A stretch of DNA of 64,000 bases, taken from the NCBI GenBank assembly GCA_963575645.1, contig OY754471.1:33612401-33676400 (forward strand). Reading direction: 5' to 3'. Below the pieces are notes generated by a model. It saw only the letters and a program-made list of their open reading frames with translations. It ran no database searches and was not told the DNA's origin. The position numbers and the translations under genes were made by a program. Positions 48,229 through 59,026 of the stretch are shown here, piece after piece; position 1 is the stretch's first letter; every line of letters begins with the position of its first letter. Origin of the DNA: Xanthostigma xanthostigma (Eukaryota > Arthropoda > Insecta > Raphidioptera > Raphidiidae).

Positions 48229-48995
48229 CATGACAAAAAAAGGTATCCCATCGAGCACCTCAAAATTAAATAAGGAATCAAAAAGGTTTGATGGACGATG
48301 GATTTCTCTCCGAAATACGGCAGCTGGCCAGTATTTTATAAGGGAGAAACGTCCTTATAGACAGTTATATAATTAAAAATTATTTAATGAATTCTCTCAG
48401 ACCACAACGAGCATGTAATGCTGGTTGCGGCCTGAGGGAATTTAAAAAGACATTAATTTGCACAATAAAAACAGTAAATTGTGGATACATTTTTATAGAT
48501 TTGTATATTTATAAATGAAAAAAAATATAGTCACTGCAATTCTTGATTGTATTCGCCGACAGAAAGGTATGTGTTGTGGGTCGCAGTAAACTCATGAGAC
48601 CTCTATTCGGAGCTCCACAATCGGCGGCTGGTCAGGGTGGGAAATCGGACCCGCAGGCGTCGCCATCATGTGACCGTATCTCTTCATTGGTGGGAAACTT
48701 GGCCAACGTTGAGTCAAATGTTACAAGTGAAAAAGTATCTGATGATCAATAAATCGCATTGCCTTTCAGTCGAAGCAGTAAAACAGTCTCGTTACGTTAT
48801 TTGCAAATCCTCATTCCTCGTGTAAACTTGTTGTTACACCATCCGAAGAAAACTTATAGTCCAAGCTCCCATGACAGAAAAAGTTACCCCTACGAACACC
48901 TCAAAATTATAAAGTGAAAATGGCTGAAAAACATGTAAGAAACATGTTACGCCCGCCAGACTAGTAAAAATTTGTTAATTGTTATTTTTTATGAA
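48229..48995. other. Repeat fragments; unrecognised 69-codon frame
   Basis: A direct repeat of about 55 bp (TAGTCCAAGCTC.CATGACA... at 48219 and 48857) flanks a GC-richer stretch with an unrecognised frame at 48543-48752. I do not consider it a gene. Confidence 0.4.
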
Positions 48996-51715
48996 TTAAA
49001 AAAAAACATTTTTTTTTCAAAACACCTGCTTGAAATTTATACAATTTGTAGTAAATAATGTACCATTTTTGAGAAAATTTGGCTGGCTGACAATTTTTGT
49101 TAATAAATTTGTCAGACTTCCATTGTTATAAATTTTTGTTTTTATGAAGTCTGTCATAGTAAAAAACATTTTTTCGCATACAGACCAATTTTTATGCATA
49201 AAATAGATGTCAAACCTTTTTCAGAAAAAAATTAAGTTGGTGTTTTGTCACGGCCCTTGCAAAAGCTAATTTGTTTATGAAAAAACGCTGTCACGGCGCT
49301 TTAAAATTGAATTTGATATGGTAAAAAACAATATTTTGATGAAAAATGTATTAAAGTATATAAAAAGGATTTACCGTATTAATTTAGAATAATAAATTTT
49401 TTTTTCTAGTTAGCAACGATTATACCAAATTTTTTCATTAAAAAAATTGGTTGTCCGTAAAGTCGGTTTACGGACGATAGTTTTACGCGATAAGGTATTC
49501 CGTAATACATAACCTAAACCTCCCAGAATTTGGTTTCAATCCGCTTATCCTTGGTGTCGGAATGATAAGAAATGTCAAAAGTGACGTTTGCAACTGTCAA
49601 AGTATTATGTTCTAATAATAATTAGTTATTCCAATACTTAACTTAGACAAACACAAAATACTAATGTCAAAAAATTGAATTAAACATTAGAAATGCAGCC
49701 GTTTTCATGTTAAGACAAGACATACGTTATCTTCTAATTTCCATGTACGGCAAACAAAGACGACCGACCGCGTCGCGCCATGCATTAGACAACATTGAAT
49801 TTATACAGCTATTTTTCTATATAAATTTGTATAAAAAACTGTTTAGGCAAATTCTGTTATACGAAATCTATGTAAAATGTTCTCCTCTTTCGTTTAAGAC
49901 TGGTTTCAAACCGATCTGATTTAAATTGAGCGAGAAATTAGCAAAAAGCACGCACAGGGTCAGGCGGAACGTTACGCGTTACGAACGTTAGGATTTAGGA
50001 ACGTTACACTTTTTCGTGCATGCAGCCGGTGTTTTATCAATTTATAAGATTGGTGATTCATCAATTTATAAGACGTTATCACGTCAAAAAATGTATAATC
50101 GTTGCTAACTAGAAAAAAAAATTGGTTGTCTGTAAAGTCGGTTTACGGGCGATAGTTTTACGTGATAACGTATTCCGTAATACATAACCTAAACCTCCCA
50201 AAATTTGGTTTCAATCCGCTTATCCTTGGTGTTGGAATGATAAGAAATGTCAAAAGTGACGTTTGCAACTGTCAAAGTATTATGTTCTAATAATAATTAG
50301 TTATTCCAATACTTAACTTAGAAGGCGTTGCATTTCACAAAATAATAATGTCAAAAAATTGAATTAAATATTAGAAATGCAGCCGTTTTCATGTTGCATT
50401 TATACAGCTATTTTTCTATATAAATTTGTATAAAAAAACTGTTTAGGCAAATTCTGTTATACGAAATCTATGTAAAATGTTCTCCTCTTTCGTTTAAGAC
50501 TGGTTTCAAACCGATCTGATTTAAATTGAGCGAGAAATTAGCAAAAAGCACGCACAGGGTCAGGCGGAACGTTACGCGTTACGAACGTTAGGAACGTTAG
50601 GATTTAGGAACGTTACACTTTTTCGTGCATGCAGCCGGTGTTTTATCAATTTATAAGATTGGTGATTCATCAATTTATAAGACGTTATCACGTCAAAAAT
50701 TTTTTTTGACGTGATAACGTCTTATAAATTGATGAAACACCGGCTGCACGCACGAAAAAGTGTCACGTTCCGCCTGAGCCTGAGCGTGCAAGCGAGAGCG
50801 CGGTATAAGCGATAGAGAGGCACGATCGGCCCAAGCGTCGGCTTGTACGCATTTCTCTCTCTTCTCGCGTGACGTTAGAGAGTTCATCAATGTTTCTTTA
50901 TGACGTTATCACGTAAAACTATCGTCCGTAAACCGACTTTACAGACAACCAGTTTTTTTTTTTTATTATAAATTAATACGGTAACAAATGAAGTTGACAA
51001 ATTTATTAACAAAAATTGTCAGCCAGACAATTTTTTTAAAAAATTGTAGGTACATTATTTATTACAAATTGTATAAATTTCAAGCAGGTGTTTTGGAACA
51101 AAAAACATGTTTTTTGACGTGATAACGTCTTATAAATTGATGAATCACCAATCTTATAAAGTGATAAAACACCGGCTGCATGCACGAAAAAGTGTAACGT
51201 TCCTAACGGTCGTAACGTTCCTAACGCGTAACGTTCCTAACGCGTAACGTTCCGCCTGACCCTGTGCGTGCTTTTTGCTAATTTCTCGCTCAATTTAAAT
51301 CAGATCGGTTTGAAACCAGTCTTAAACGAAAGAGGAGAACATTTTACATAGATTTCGTATAACAGAATTTGCCTAAACAGTTTTTTTATACAAATTTATA
51401 TAGAAAAATAGTTGTATAAATGCAATGTTGTCTAATGCATGGCGCGACGCGGTCGGTCGTCTTTGTTTGCCGTACATGGAAATTAGAAAATAACGTATGT
51501 CTTGTCTTAACATGAAAACGGCTGCATTTCTAATGTTTAATTCAATTTTTTGACATGAGTATTTTGTGAAATGCAACGCCTTCTAAGTTAAGTATTGGAA
51601 TAACTAATTATTATTAGAACATAATACTTTGACAGTTGCAAACGTCACTTTTGACATTTCTTATCATTCCGACACCAAGGATAAGCGGATTGAAACCAAA
51701 TTTTAGGAGGATGTT
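48996..51715. mobile_element. Cluster of element E copies in direct and inverted order
   Basis: E units share GGTTGTC.GTAAAGTCGG at one end and CGTTATCACGTC at the other: 49441-50098 and 50112-50698 (tandem, same direction), 51113-51715 (inverted) and a short distinct element 50702-50955 (inverted, TTTTTGACGTGATAACGTC / GACGTTATCACGTAAAA ends). A 110-bp block at 48998-49110 recurs inverted at 50993-51110. Inside E lie ACGTTACGCGTTACG mini-repeats. The cluster approximates a 2.7-kb palindrome. No protein. Confidence 0.7.
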
Positions 51716-51954
51716 TGATATGCAAATATGAAGTGGCCTATTGTTTTTGGGGAACATCGGCGCATGCGTAAAAGAATATATCTCTTATAATGATGTTTTA
51801 TATAATAATAATATAGTTTTTAAAACGGTTTTTACTCTATTTATTTTTACTAGAAATTTTTGTAAATTTTTTGGGGAAAATCGGCGCATGCGCAAAAGAG
51901 ATACATGCCATAGTTGATTTTTATATTTTTACAGGGTTGACACAATTAATCACA
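51716..51954. repeat. Two tandem units with a GCGCATGCG core
   Basis: TTTTTGGGGAACATCGGCGC and TTTTTTGGGGAAAATCGGCG each run into GCATGCG (near 51748 and 51868). Otherwise nothing seen. Confidence 0.5.
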
Positions 51955-53990
51955 ATCACAATTAAAAGTTACACTTAAAAAAATCATATACTGTATAAAA
52001 TTCTCCTTTTAATTGTATTGAGAAAATCGATTTTCTAAATGCCACATAATTTTTATTTCTTATTTCCTCAGTTAGTTTATTAAAAAAACTGTACACATAT
52101 GTCTGTTACTCCGCTCTAAAAAGGCGAGACAATGCTTCATAATAGTGAGATTATCTTTATTTCTCACAGTATAGTCGTGGATATTAGATTTCTTAGTAGT
52201 ATTTGATAAGTCAGCATGCCCATTTTGAAAGCAGAGACAGACATATAATATGTACAGAGACGGTATAGTAAGGATATGTACTCTTTGAAAAAGACCTCTA
52301 CACTACGAATGCGGAGGCTGGGGTTCCTCCGCGTTCGTCGTGTAGAGGTCTTTTTCAAAGAGTACTATTCTTTTTGTATTATAAATATATTCGAGATGTC
52401 AGTAGCACCTCATAACAATAACCCATACCTGGCAAAAGACAGAAACTTACGAAAGTAAGCGCATCTTACCACTTTGGAACTAACAATATGTCTTATTTGT
52501 CGAATAGAGTAACATTATTGCTGACTGAGTTTTATCGCGATCTGAGATTTATGCTGTGACCCACTGAGATTTTCATCTAGATGCATACCTAAAAACTTAC
52601 TTGTGGTGAATATTTTTATTTCACAATAAATTATGGTAATTAAAATTGTCAGGACGAGCTGTTTTTTTTTGCTGATTTGAAAAGAATACTCCCAGTTTTA
52701 TTTGTGTTCAGAATTAGTTTGTTCATATTAAACCATGCATATGCTAAGTCAAGAAGAGAGATGGTTTTAGATACATCATCTTGCACTGTTTTTGCATGAA
52801 CGATCAGGGTCGTATCGTCAGCAACGGATAAAAGCAAATGTGGGACAACTGCATGTTTATTTAAGAAAACGGACACATCATTTAAATATAAAGTAAAATG
52901 AGGGGCAACAGAATACTTCCTTGCGGAATGCCCCTTTTACATTTCACAGCATCGGAGTGGTAAGAAACATCTTTACATTTTATCTTAACTTTTTACTTTC
53001 TGTCTGACAGGTATGATTGTAACCAATTTAAAGGAATACTTCGAATACCAAGGAAGTTTAATTTATTAATAGGAATGTTGCGGCCTAGGCAGTCGAATGT
53101 CTTGGAGAGGTCTAAGAAAATCTATAAGACGACATGGTCTGAATCAAGTGCATGATGGATGTATTCAGTGAGGCAAAAGATGGCTGTCTCTATACCTTTA
53201 TTAGGTGTGAAACCATGTTGAAAATCATTTAATAATTTGTTTTTAGTTAGAAATTTATAAAGCTGCTAGAAGACAGTTTAAAAAATTTTAGAGATAGTTG
53301 GAATTATACTGATGGGGCGATAGTTGTTAATAGATTTGGGATCCCCTTTTTTTATAAATGGGACTTACTACGGCTATCTTGCACTATGGAGGCGTTTATA
53401 ATATGAGTTAGTGGTTTTGTAATGGCAGAAATGATTTTTTTGATAAGAAAATTAGATATCTCATCCTCCGCCGAAGAGCGCTAACTACTCATGTCCGCCA
53501 CTATAGTTAATAAATCTAGTTCAGATATTTCATAAAATACAAAGGAGTTCCATAGGTGGGTTTAATGCGTCATCAACTAGATAACTATTAGAAATAGAGT
53601 TTGTGGAAGATATCAAATTATCAGTGACACTTATAAAATGAACATTAAGATAATAAACTACATTATGAGTTGTAGGGTTTGTTGAGTTCGGCACATTTAC
53701 TAACGCTGGAACAATTTTTGTTTTGTCCATTAGCACCGATAACTTGCCAGACCGCTTTACTTTTGTTTTTATGTTTTTGTATAAATTGTCATAATACGCT
53801 CGTTTAGTAAAATGCAGTAGTTTCTTGTACTTAATTTTATAGCTTTTAAAATAATTTCTCTAGTTCTCGAAGAAAATTTAGTTTCTCCTTATCTGCAATT
53901 ACTTCAGGCGTAATCCATTTGTTTTTGGCGAACCCGTCTTGTTCTGAATATATTTAATCGTTTTTTCCGAAATGCAGTGATTAACATTGT
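51955..53990 (-). pseudogene. Decayed CR1-type LINE ORF2
   Basis: The minus-strand frame 52876-52649 has VADDTTLIVHA, the degraded YADD core of a reverse transcriptase, then FNMNKLILNTNKT. Upstream near 53110 a KTFD-like motif and GRN-type blocks appear in other frames, and 52160-51980 holds the C-terminal NIHDYTVRNKDNL region. Many frameshifts and stops: an old copy. A palindromic MITE is inserted at 52278-52365. Confidence 0.7.
52278..52365. mobile_element. 88-bp palindromic mini-element in the LINE remnant
   Basis: GTACTCTTTGAAAAAGACCT through GCGGAGG is followed after 8 bp by its reverse complement; arms about 40 bp with a few mismatches. It interrupts the LINE C-terminal region. Confidence 0.85.
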
Positions 53991-54239
53991 TTAAAAAATA
54001 GTTTAAAATACAAATATTATCCTTTTTATAATGAATTGAAAATCTAATTGATAATTTTAATAATTATTAGTTTAGTACCTGGGATTAAGGGGCTTGTAAT
54101 AGTCTAATAGAGGAGCCATGGAAACGCCAGGCACTGCTAGTAGCATCAGTAACGCCATTAGCATCAGTGACCTGAGGAAGAACTAAAAACTAAATTTGAG
54201 CTTGAACGTCAAGTGAACTATCTATAAAACTATATAATC
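53991..54239. other. Spacer
   Basis: No gene or repeat boundary recognised. Confidence 0.4.
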
Positions 54240-54713
54240 TATGGTCACACCCTTGTCCCAGGGCCGCCATCTTGGAAAAAGGGGTGCAAGTGGTTTCCAT
54301 GGTTTATCTCACGAACTATAGGTCTCACAAAAAAATGTTTCAAACATTTTTTCTAGAAAATATAATTTCCTACAACTTTGGTTCAGTAACTTTTTGTCGT
54401 AGTATTCCCAATAGGCTTAATCCCCGGCCATTTTCGAAATGACATAGCTACTCTGTCCTCGCTTTTTTTGATGTTCCAGGCTGCGGCTCAGGATCTTGTA
54501 TATGAAAGCCAACATTATACATTTATAGGGTCTTGTTGACCTTGTATAGGATCTACGACAAAAAGTTTCTGAACCAAAGTTGTAGGAAATTATACTTTCT
54601 ACAAAAAATGTTAAAAAAAAATTGTGAGAGCTATAGTTCGTGAGATAAACCATGGAAACCACTTGCACCCCTTTTTACAAGATGGCGGCCGTGGGACAAG
54701 GGTTGTGACCCCA
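54240..54713. mobile_element. Palindromic MITE-like element (474 bp)
   Basis: Arms of about 170 bp (54240-54410, 54550-54713) share GGTGCAAGTGGTTTCCATGG and CCTACAACTTTGGTTCAG in inverted order around a 130-bp loop. An 83-codon frame on the minus strand spans loop and right arm and is not recognised. Confidence 0.8.
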
Positions 54714-54899
54714 CAAACTTGAATTTAACTTTACACTAATCCCTTCTTGATATCTAAAAAATAAAATTGCGTCCTCTGACAAATGTAATTTCAAATGTAA
54801 CTTTTCAATGGACTACACTGCGGGCGCTGCAAAACTTTTTTGTATCCCCTCCCAACTCATTCTCACAGCCAATAGTAGATATATCCGAAAGACTGTAAA

Positions 54900-55334
54900 T
54901 TTGAATTCCCATAGAACATTATGCAACAAACGAAGACAGACGATCCCCGTGTATGCTATGGATTAGACAAAATTGAATTTATACATTATATTTCTATATA
55001 AACCTGTATAAAAAAAGTATTTCGACGAATTCTGTTATACAAAATCTATGTAAAATTTTCTCCTCTTTCGTTTAAGACAGGTCTCGAAACGATCTGATTT
55101 AAATTGAGCGAATTATAAGCAAAAAACTTAGTTTGCTTCTCTTTTGGGAGTTTTGGGGGGTTTTTAATTATTTGTTGTTCTAGCGGCAATAGAAATATAT
55201 ACTCTGTGAAAATTTCAACTCTCTACTTATTACGGTTCTTGAGATACAGTCCGCTGACAGACAGACAGACGGACGGACAGCGGAGGCTTAGTAATAGGGT
55301 TCCGTTTGAGCACCCTTCGGGTACGGAACCCTAA
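54900..55334. repeat. Diverged element E core followed by a hairpin-ended repeat
   Basis: 54920-55130 is a diverged copy of the E interior (CTCCTCTTTCGTTTAAGAC and TGATTTAAATTGAGCGA blocks). 55140-55334 carries GTGAAAATTTCAACTC, repeated GACAGACAGACGG and a terminal hairpin TAGGGTTCCGT / ACGGAACCCTA (55295-55332), a common insect repeat tail. Confidence 0.6.
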
Positions 55335-55690
55335 AAATGAATACATTAACGTTTCGGTCCGGATTTGGATCTTCTTCAGAATTGATCTAAAAAATATAAA
55401 AATTAATTAATAATCAGTTTCTAATTGGTTTTTGAATAAAATTCGCTTTAAGTTTTTAATTATCAAATATTGAAAAAATAATAACAAACATTTTTTTTAT
55501 AAATTTTTTTCAAAAACCAATTAGAAACTAGGTAATTATTAATTAATTCTTATAATTTATTTTAGATCAGTTCTGAAGAAGCTCCAAATCCGGACCGAAA
55601 CGTTAATGTATTAATTTTTATATTTTTTGTTAATAGGTATATTTGTCTGAAAAATTGGTCGATAATTTTATTTATTGATTAATTGAATTA
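55335..55690. mobile_element. Inverted-repeat family F1, copy C
   Basis: Arms mirror each other: AACGTTTCGGTCCGGATTTG at left, TCCAAATCCGGACCGAAACG at right, with CTGAAGAAG just inside and AATTGGTCGATAATTTTATT at the right end. Both arms carry GGACC where copies A and B have GGATC. Confidence 0.75.
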
Positions 55691-56543
55691 TATTATTTAA
55701 TTTTTATATTTATCTCCTCTTATAGTTATTAAAAAAAGATATGATAATCTTTAGTAAACATTTTTTTTGAACCCTCTCTCATGAGTTGAAAGTGTAAATA
55801 AAATATTTTTTTCCGCCTTATAGTTTAATTGAGTGGGGTGTATTTCTTAAAATGCAATAGAAATGTTATAAGAAACGGAGAACTTGCTTTAAAATTTTTT
55901 ATCCAAAAGCCCCACCTCCAATTTCTAAACTATCCATACAAAAAATTATAGAAAAATTCTTTAGTTACTACTTTCAATCAAAATTACACGATATGAAAAC
56001 AAAACGGTCCTGAGGTAGGATTTTTTAACACAAGCAAATCTTTATGTTAAAATGTATCAAATTTTGACAGATATCAACAACAGCAGTTTGCAACTACTCG
56101 TGAGAATATTTTTATAAATATATTATCGTCGTGCGAATACAACGAAACCCTAGCATGTGCATTCCCGACATTTGATTGACTTTTTTTTAAATATAAAATC
56201 TGAATATAGAAATATAAATATATATTATTCGATGTTTGACACCACTTTCCTCTACTATTTACAACAGCGTTTGTCGTAATTTTGTATTCGCAGGCGGAGT
56301 TAAATAGCAGTTTGAAATATTGTCACCAGTTGCCGCTACACCACGATGCAAAAAAAAAGCCATTGCAAGGGTACCGCTTCCAATAGATTACACCATTTAA
56401 TTGGACATATTCGAAAATTTTTTGAACTTTTCCGAAAAAAGAAGGTTCACTTTCGGTTTCTGACGGAACAGTTTTATCAAATAAGTATTAATAAAGCTGT
56501 AGTGTGACTTTGAAAATTAGCATTTTTCGCGCAGTTATTATCA
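55691..56543. other. Unassigned AT-rich spacer
   Basis: No gene, repeat pair or known motif recognised. Confidence 0.4.
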
Positions 56544-56715
56544 ATTTTTAACTTCCCGCTTTAAAAAAAAAAAAAAAAAATTTTTTTTTTTCAAAAATCG
56601 GGAAGTTATTGGTTTCACCCCGATTTTCGAAAATCGAGTTTTCGCCAGATCTCGACGTTTTGAGGTCCTAGGAAGCTATTGAAACTATTTTGGCGATGAT
56701 GTCCGTAGGGCTGTA

Positions 56716-56755
<40 letters not shown>

Positions 56756-58601
56756 AACCTTTTATATCTTTTGAACGGAGTGTCGGACTGAAACGCGGTT
56801 TGCGGCATCTGACGTGATCTTGGTGAACTTAGACTTCCTGAAAATTTGAAACGATTCGGCCCAAAACATTTTGAGAAATCTTAAAAAAACAAGTTTAAAA
56901 AATTTTTAAAAATTTGTTTTTGTAAAATATTTTCTAAACTACTAAACCGATTAATTCCAAAATCTAATCAGCTCTTCTCCTTAACAAACTGCGTCGATTT
57001 TCGCAAACCGCATCAAAATCGGTTCGTTTGTTCACGAGATACCGTGAACGAAAAAAATAGTAAAAAAGTGTTTTTTTAAAATGATTCTTAAAATTGTTAT
57101 CAGATCGATTTTTTTGTAATAAATTACTTTCTTAGGCTAAAAAAACTGCGTCGATCGCCGCAAACCAGATCAAAATTGGTTCATTTGTTCATGAGATAAC
57201 GTGAACGAAATATTAGAAAAAAAGTAATTTTTTATAATTACTCGTAAAATTCTTATCAAATCGATTTTTTTGTAATAATTTACTTTCTTAGGTTAAAAAA
57301 ACTGCGTCGATCGCCGCAAACCAGATTAAAATTGGTTCATTTGTTCATAAGATAACGTGAACAAAAAATTAGGAAAAAAGTAATTTTTTATAATTACTCG
57401 TAATAATCTTATCAAATCGATTTTTTTGTAATAATTTACTTTCTTAGGTTAAAAAAACTGCGTCGATCGCCGCAAACCAGATTAAAATTGGTTCATTTGT
57501 TCATGAGATAACGTGAACGAAAAATTAGGAAAAAAGTAATTTTTTATAATTACTCGTAAAATTCTTATCAAATCGATTTTTTTGTAATAATTTACTTTCT
57601 TAGGTTAAAAGAACTGCGTCGATCGCCGCAAACCAGATAAAAATTGGTTCATTTGTTCATGAGATAACGTGAACGAAATATTAGAAAAAAAGTAATTTTT
57701 TATAATTACTCGTAAAATTCTTATCAAATCGATTTTTTTGTAATAATTTACTTTCTTAGGTTAAAAAAACTGCGTCGATCGCCGCAAACCAGATTAAAAT
57801 TGGTTCATTTGTTCATAAGATAACGTGAACAAAAAATTAGGAAAAAAGTAATTTTTTATAATTACTCGTAATAATCTTATCAAATCGATTTTTTTGTAAT
57901 AATTTACTTTCTTAGGTTAAAAAAACTGCGTCGATCGCCGCAAACCAGATTAAAATTGGTTCATTTGTTCATGAGATAACGTGAACGAAAAATTAGGAAA
58001 AAAGTAATTTTTTATAATTACTCGTAAAATTCTTATCAAATCGATTTTTTTGTAATAATTTACTTTCTTAGGTTAAAAGAACTGCGTCGATCGCCGCAAA
58101 CCAGATTAAAATTGGTTCATTTGTTCATGACATAACGTGAACGAAAAATTAGGATAAAAGTAATTTTTTATAATTACTCGTAAAATTCTTATCAAATCGA
58201 TTTTTTTGTAATAATTTACTTTCTTAAGTTAAAAAAACTGCGTCGATCGCCGCAAACCGCATCAAAATCGGCTCATTTGTTCACGAGATATAGTGAACGA
58301 AAAATTTGTAAAAAAGTGTTTTTTTAAATTGCTCGTAAAATTCCTATGAGATCGATTTTTCTGTAATAAATTACTTTTTTAGGATAAAAAATTACGTCGA
58401 CTGCCGCAAATCGCATCAAAATCGGTTCATTTGTTCATGAGATTACGAAAATTTCGTAACAAAGTGTTTTTTTTTTGAGCTCGAAGAGCTAAAAAATAAA
58501 CTTCTTGCTATATTTTATATATTTTTGAGCGTTTTGAACTCGAAAATAGCGGGAAGTTACAGGGATGGCCTGCAGGGTCAAACTTCTTTTCAAATTTTTT
58601 T
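56544..58601. mobile_element. Transposon T, copy 2, with expanded 156-bp repeats
   Basis: Same ends as 25487-26608 (TTAACTTCCCGCT ... AGCGGGAAGTTA plus a 40-bp tail). Both copies share the left region with (GT)n; this copy has about eight 156-bp units against two to three in copy 1, which accounts for most of the 0.9-kb length difference. Non-coding. Confidence 0.8.
57104..58350 (+). repeat. 156-bp tandem array with a 468-bp higher-order repeat
   Basis: ATCGATTTTTTTG recurs at 57104, 57260, 57416, 57572, 57728, 57884, 58040 and 58196: exactly 156 bp each time. Variants cycle with period three: GAACGAAATATTAG in units 1 and 4, CATAAGATAACGTGAACAAA in units 2 and 5, CATGAGATAACGTGAACG with AATTAGG in units 3 and 6. 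Confidence 0.92.
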
Positions 58602-58767
58602 CTAGAAAATAATACATTAATTAAAAAAGTACTCCGCTAGGAACCGAGATTGGTCTTTTATCTTCCTTATAAAAAAATAATTTTTGCAAAATGTTGACTA
58701 ATAAGTCAACAATCAATTGGGAGCCGAAGCCCTATTTTATGTGTAATCTCAGAGCGTTCCGACAGCC
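58602..58767. other. Spacer upstream of Gr copy 2
   Basis: Unrelated to the flank of copy 1; homology starts at 58768. Confidence 0.5.
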
Positions 58768-58957
58768 GGGTGTAATTGACTTATTATTGCTAGTAGATAT
58801 TAAAAAAAAAATCATTCAAATCCATTCACTATAACTCGGTCCCGTCTTGTTTCATTTATAATGACTAATTGCACTGGATTAGCAATGTAATATTTATAGT
58901 ACATGTGTTGGTTAAAATAAAATCTGATATTAATACACCTCGGCATTATTTGTGGTC

Positions 58958-58964
58958 TATAAAA
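58958..58964 (+). promoter_or_regulatory. Candidate TATA box of Gr copy 2
   Basis: TATAAAA at the same distance from the start codon as in copy 1; the surrounding 60 bp are almost unchanged. Confidence 0.5.
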
Positions 58965-59026
58965 TGTTTACCAGTTGCATACAGCAGAAAGAAAAGAGCT
59001 AGTTTGATTTTCCGAGAGGCAAAATT

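Noticed and set aside
48543-48825. 69- and 62-codon frames in a GC-richer patch as a host exon
   Set aside because: No recognisable domain, no splice context that I trust, and flanked by a direct repeat.
51751-51905. GCGCATGCG motifs as NRF1-type promoter sites
   Set aside because: They are in a two-unit tandem repeat with no gene nearby.
57104-58350. CRISPR-like or tandem-gene array
   Set aside because: Units are contiguous without unique spacers, in an insect context, inside a transposon; no coding frame.
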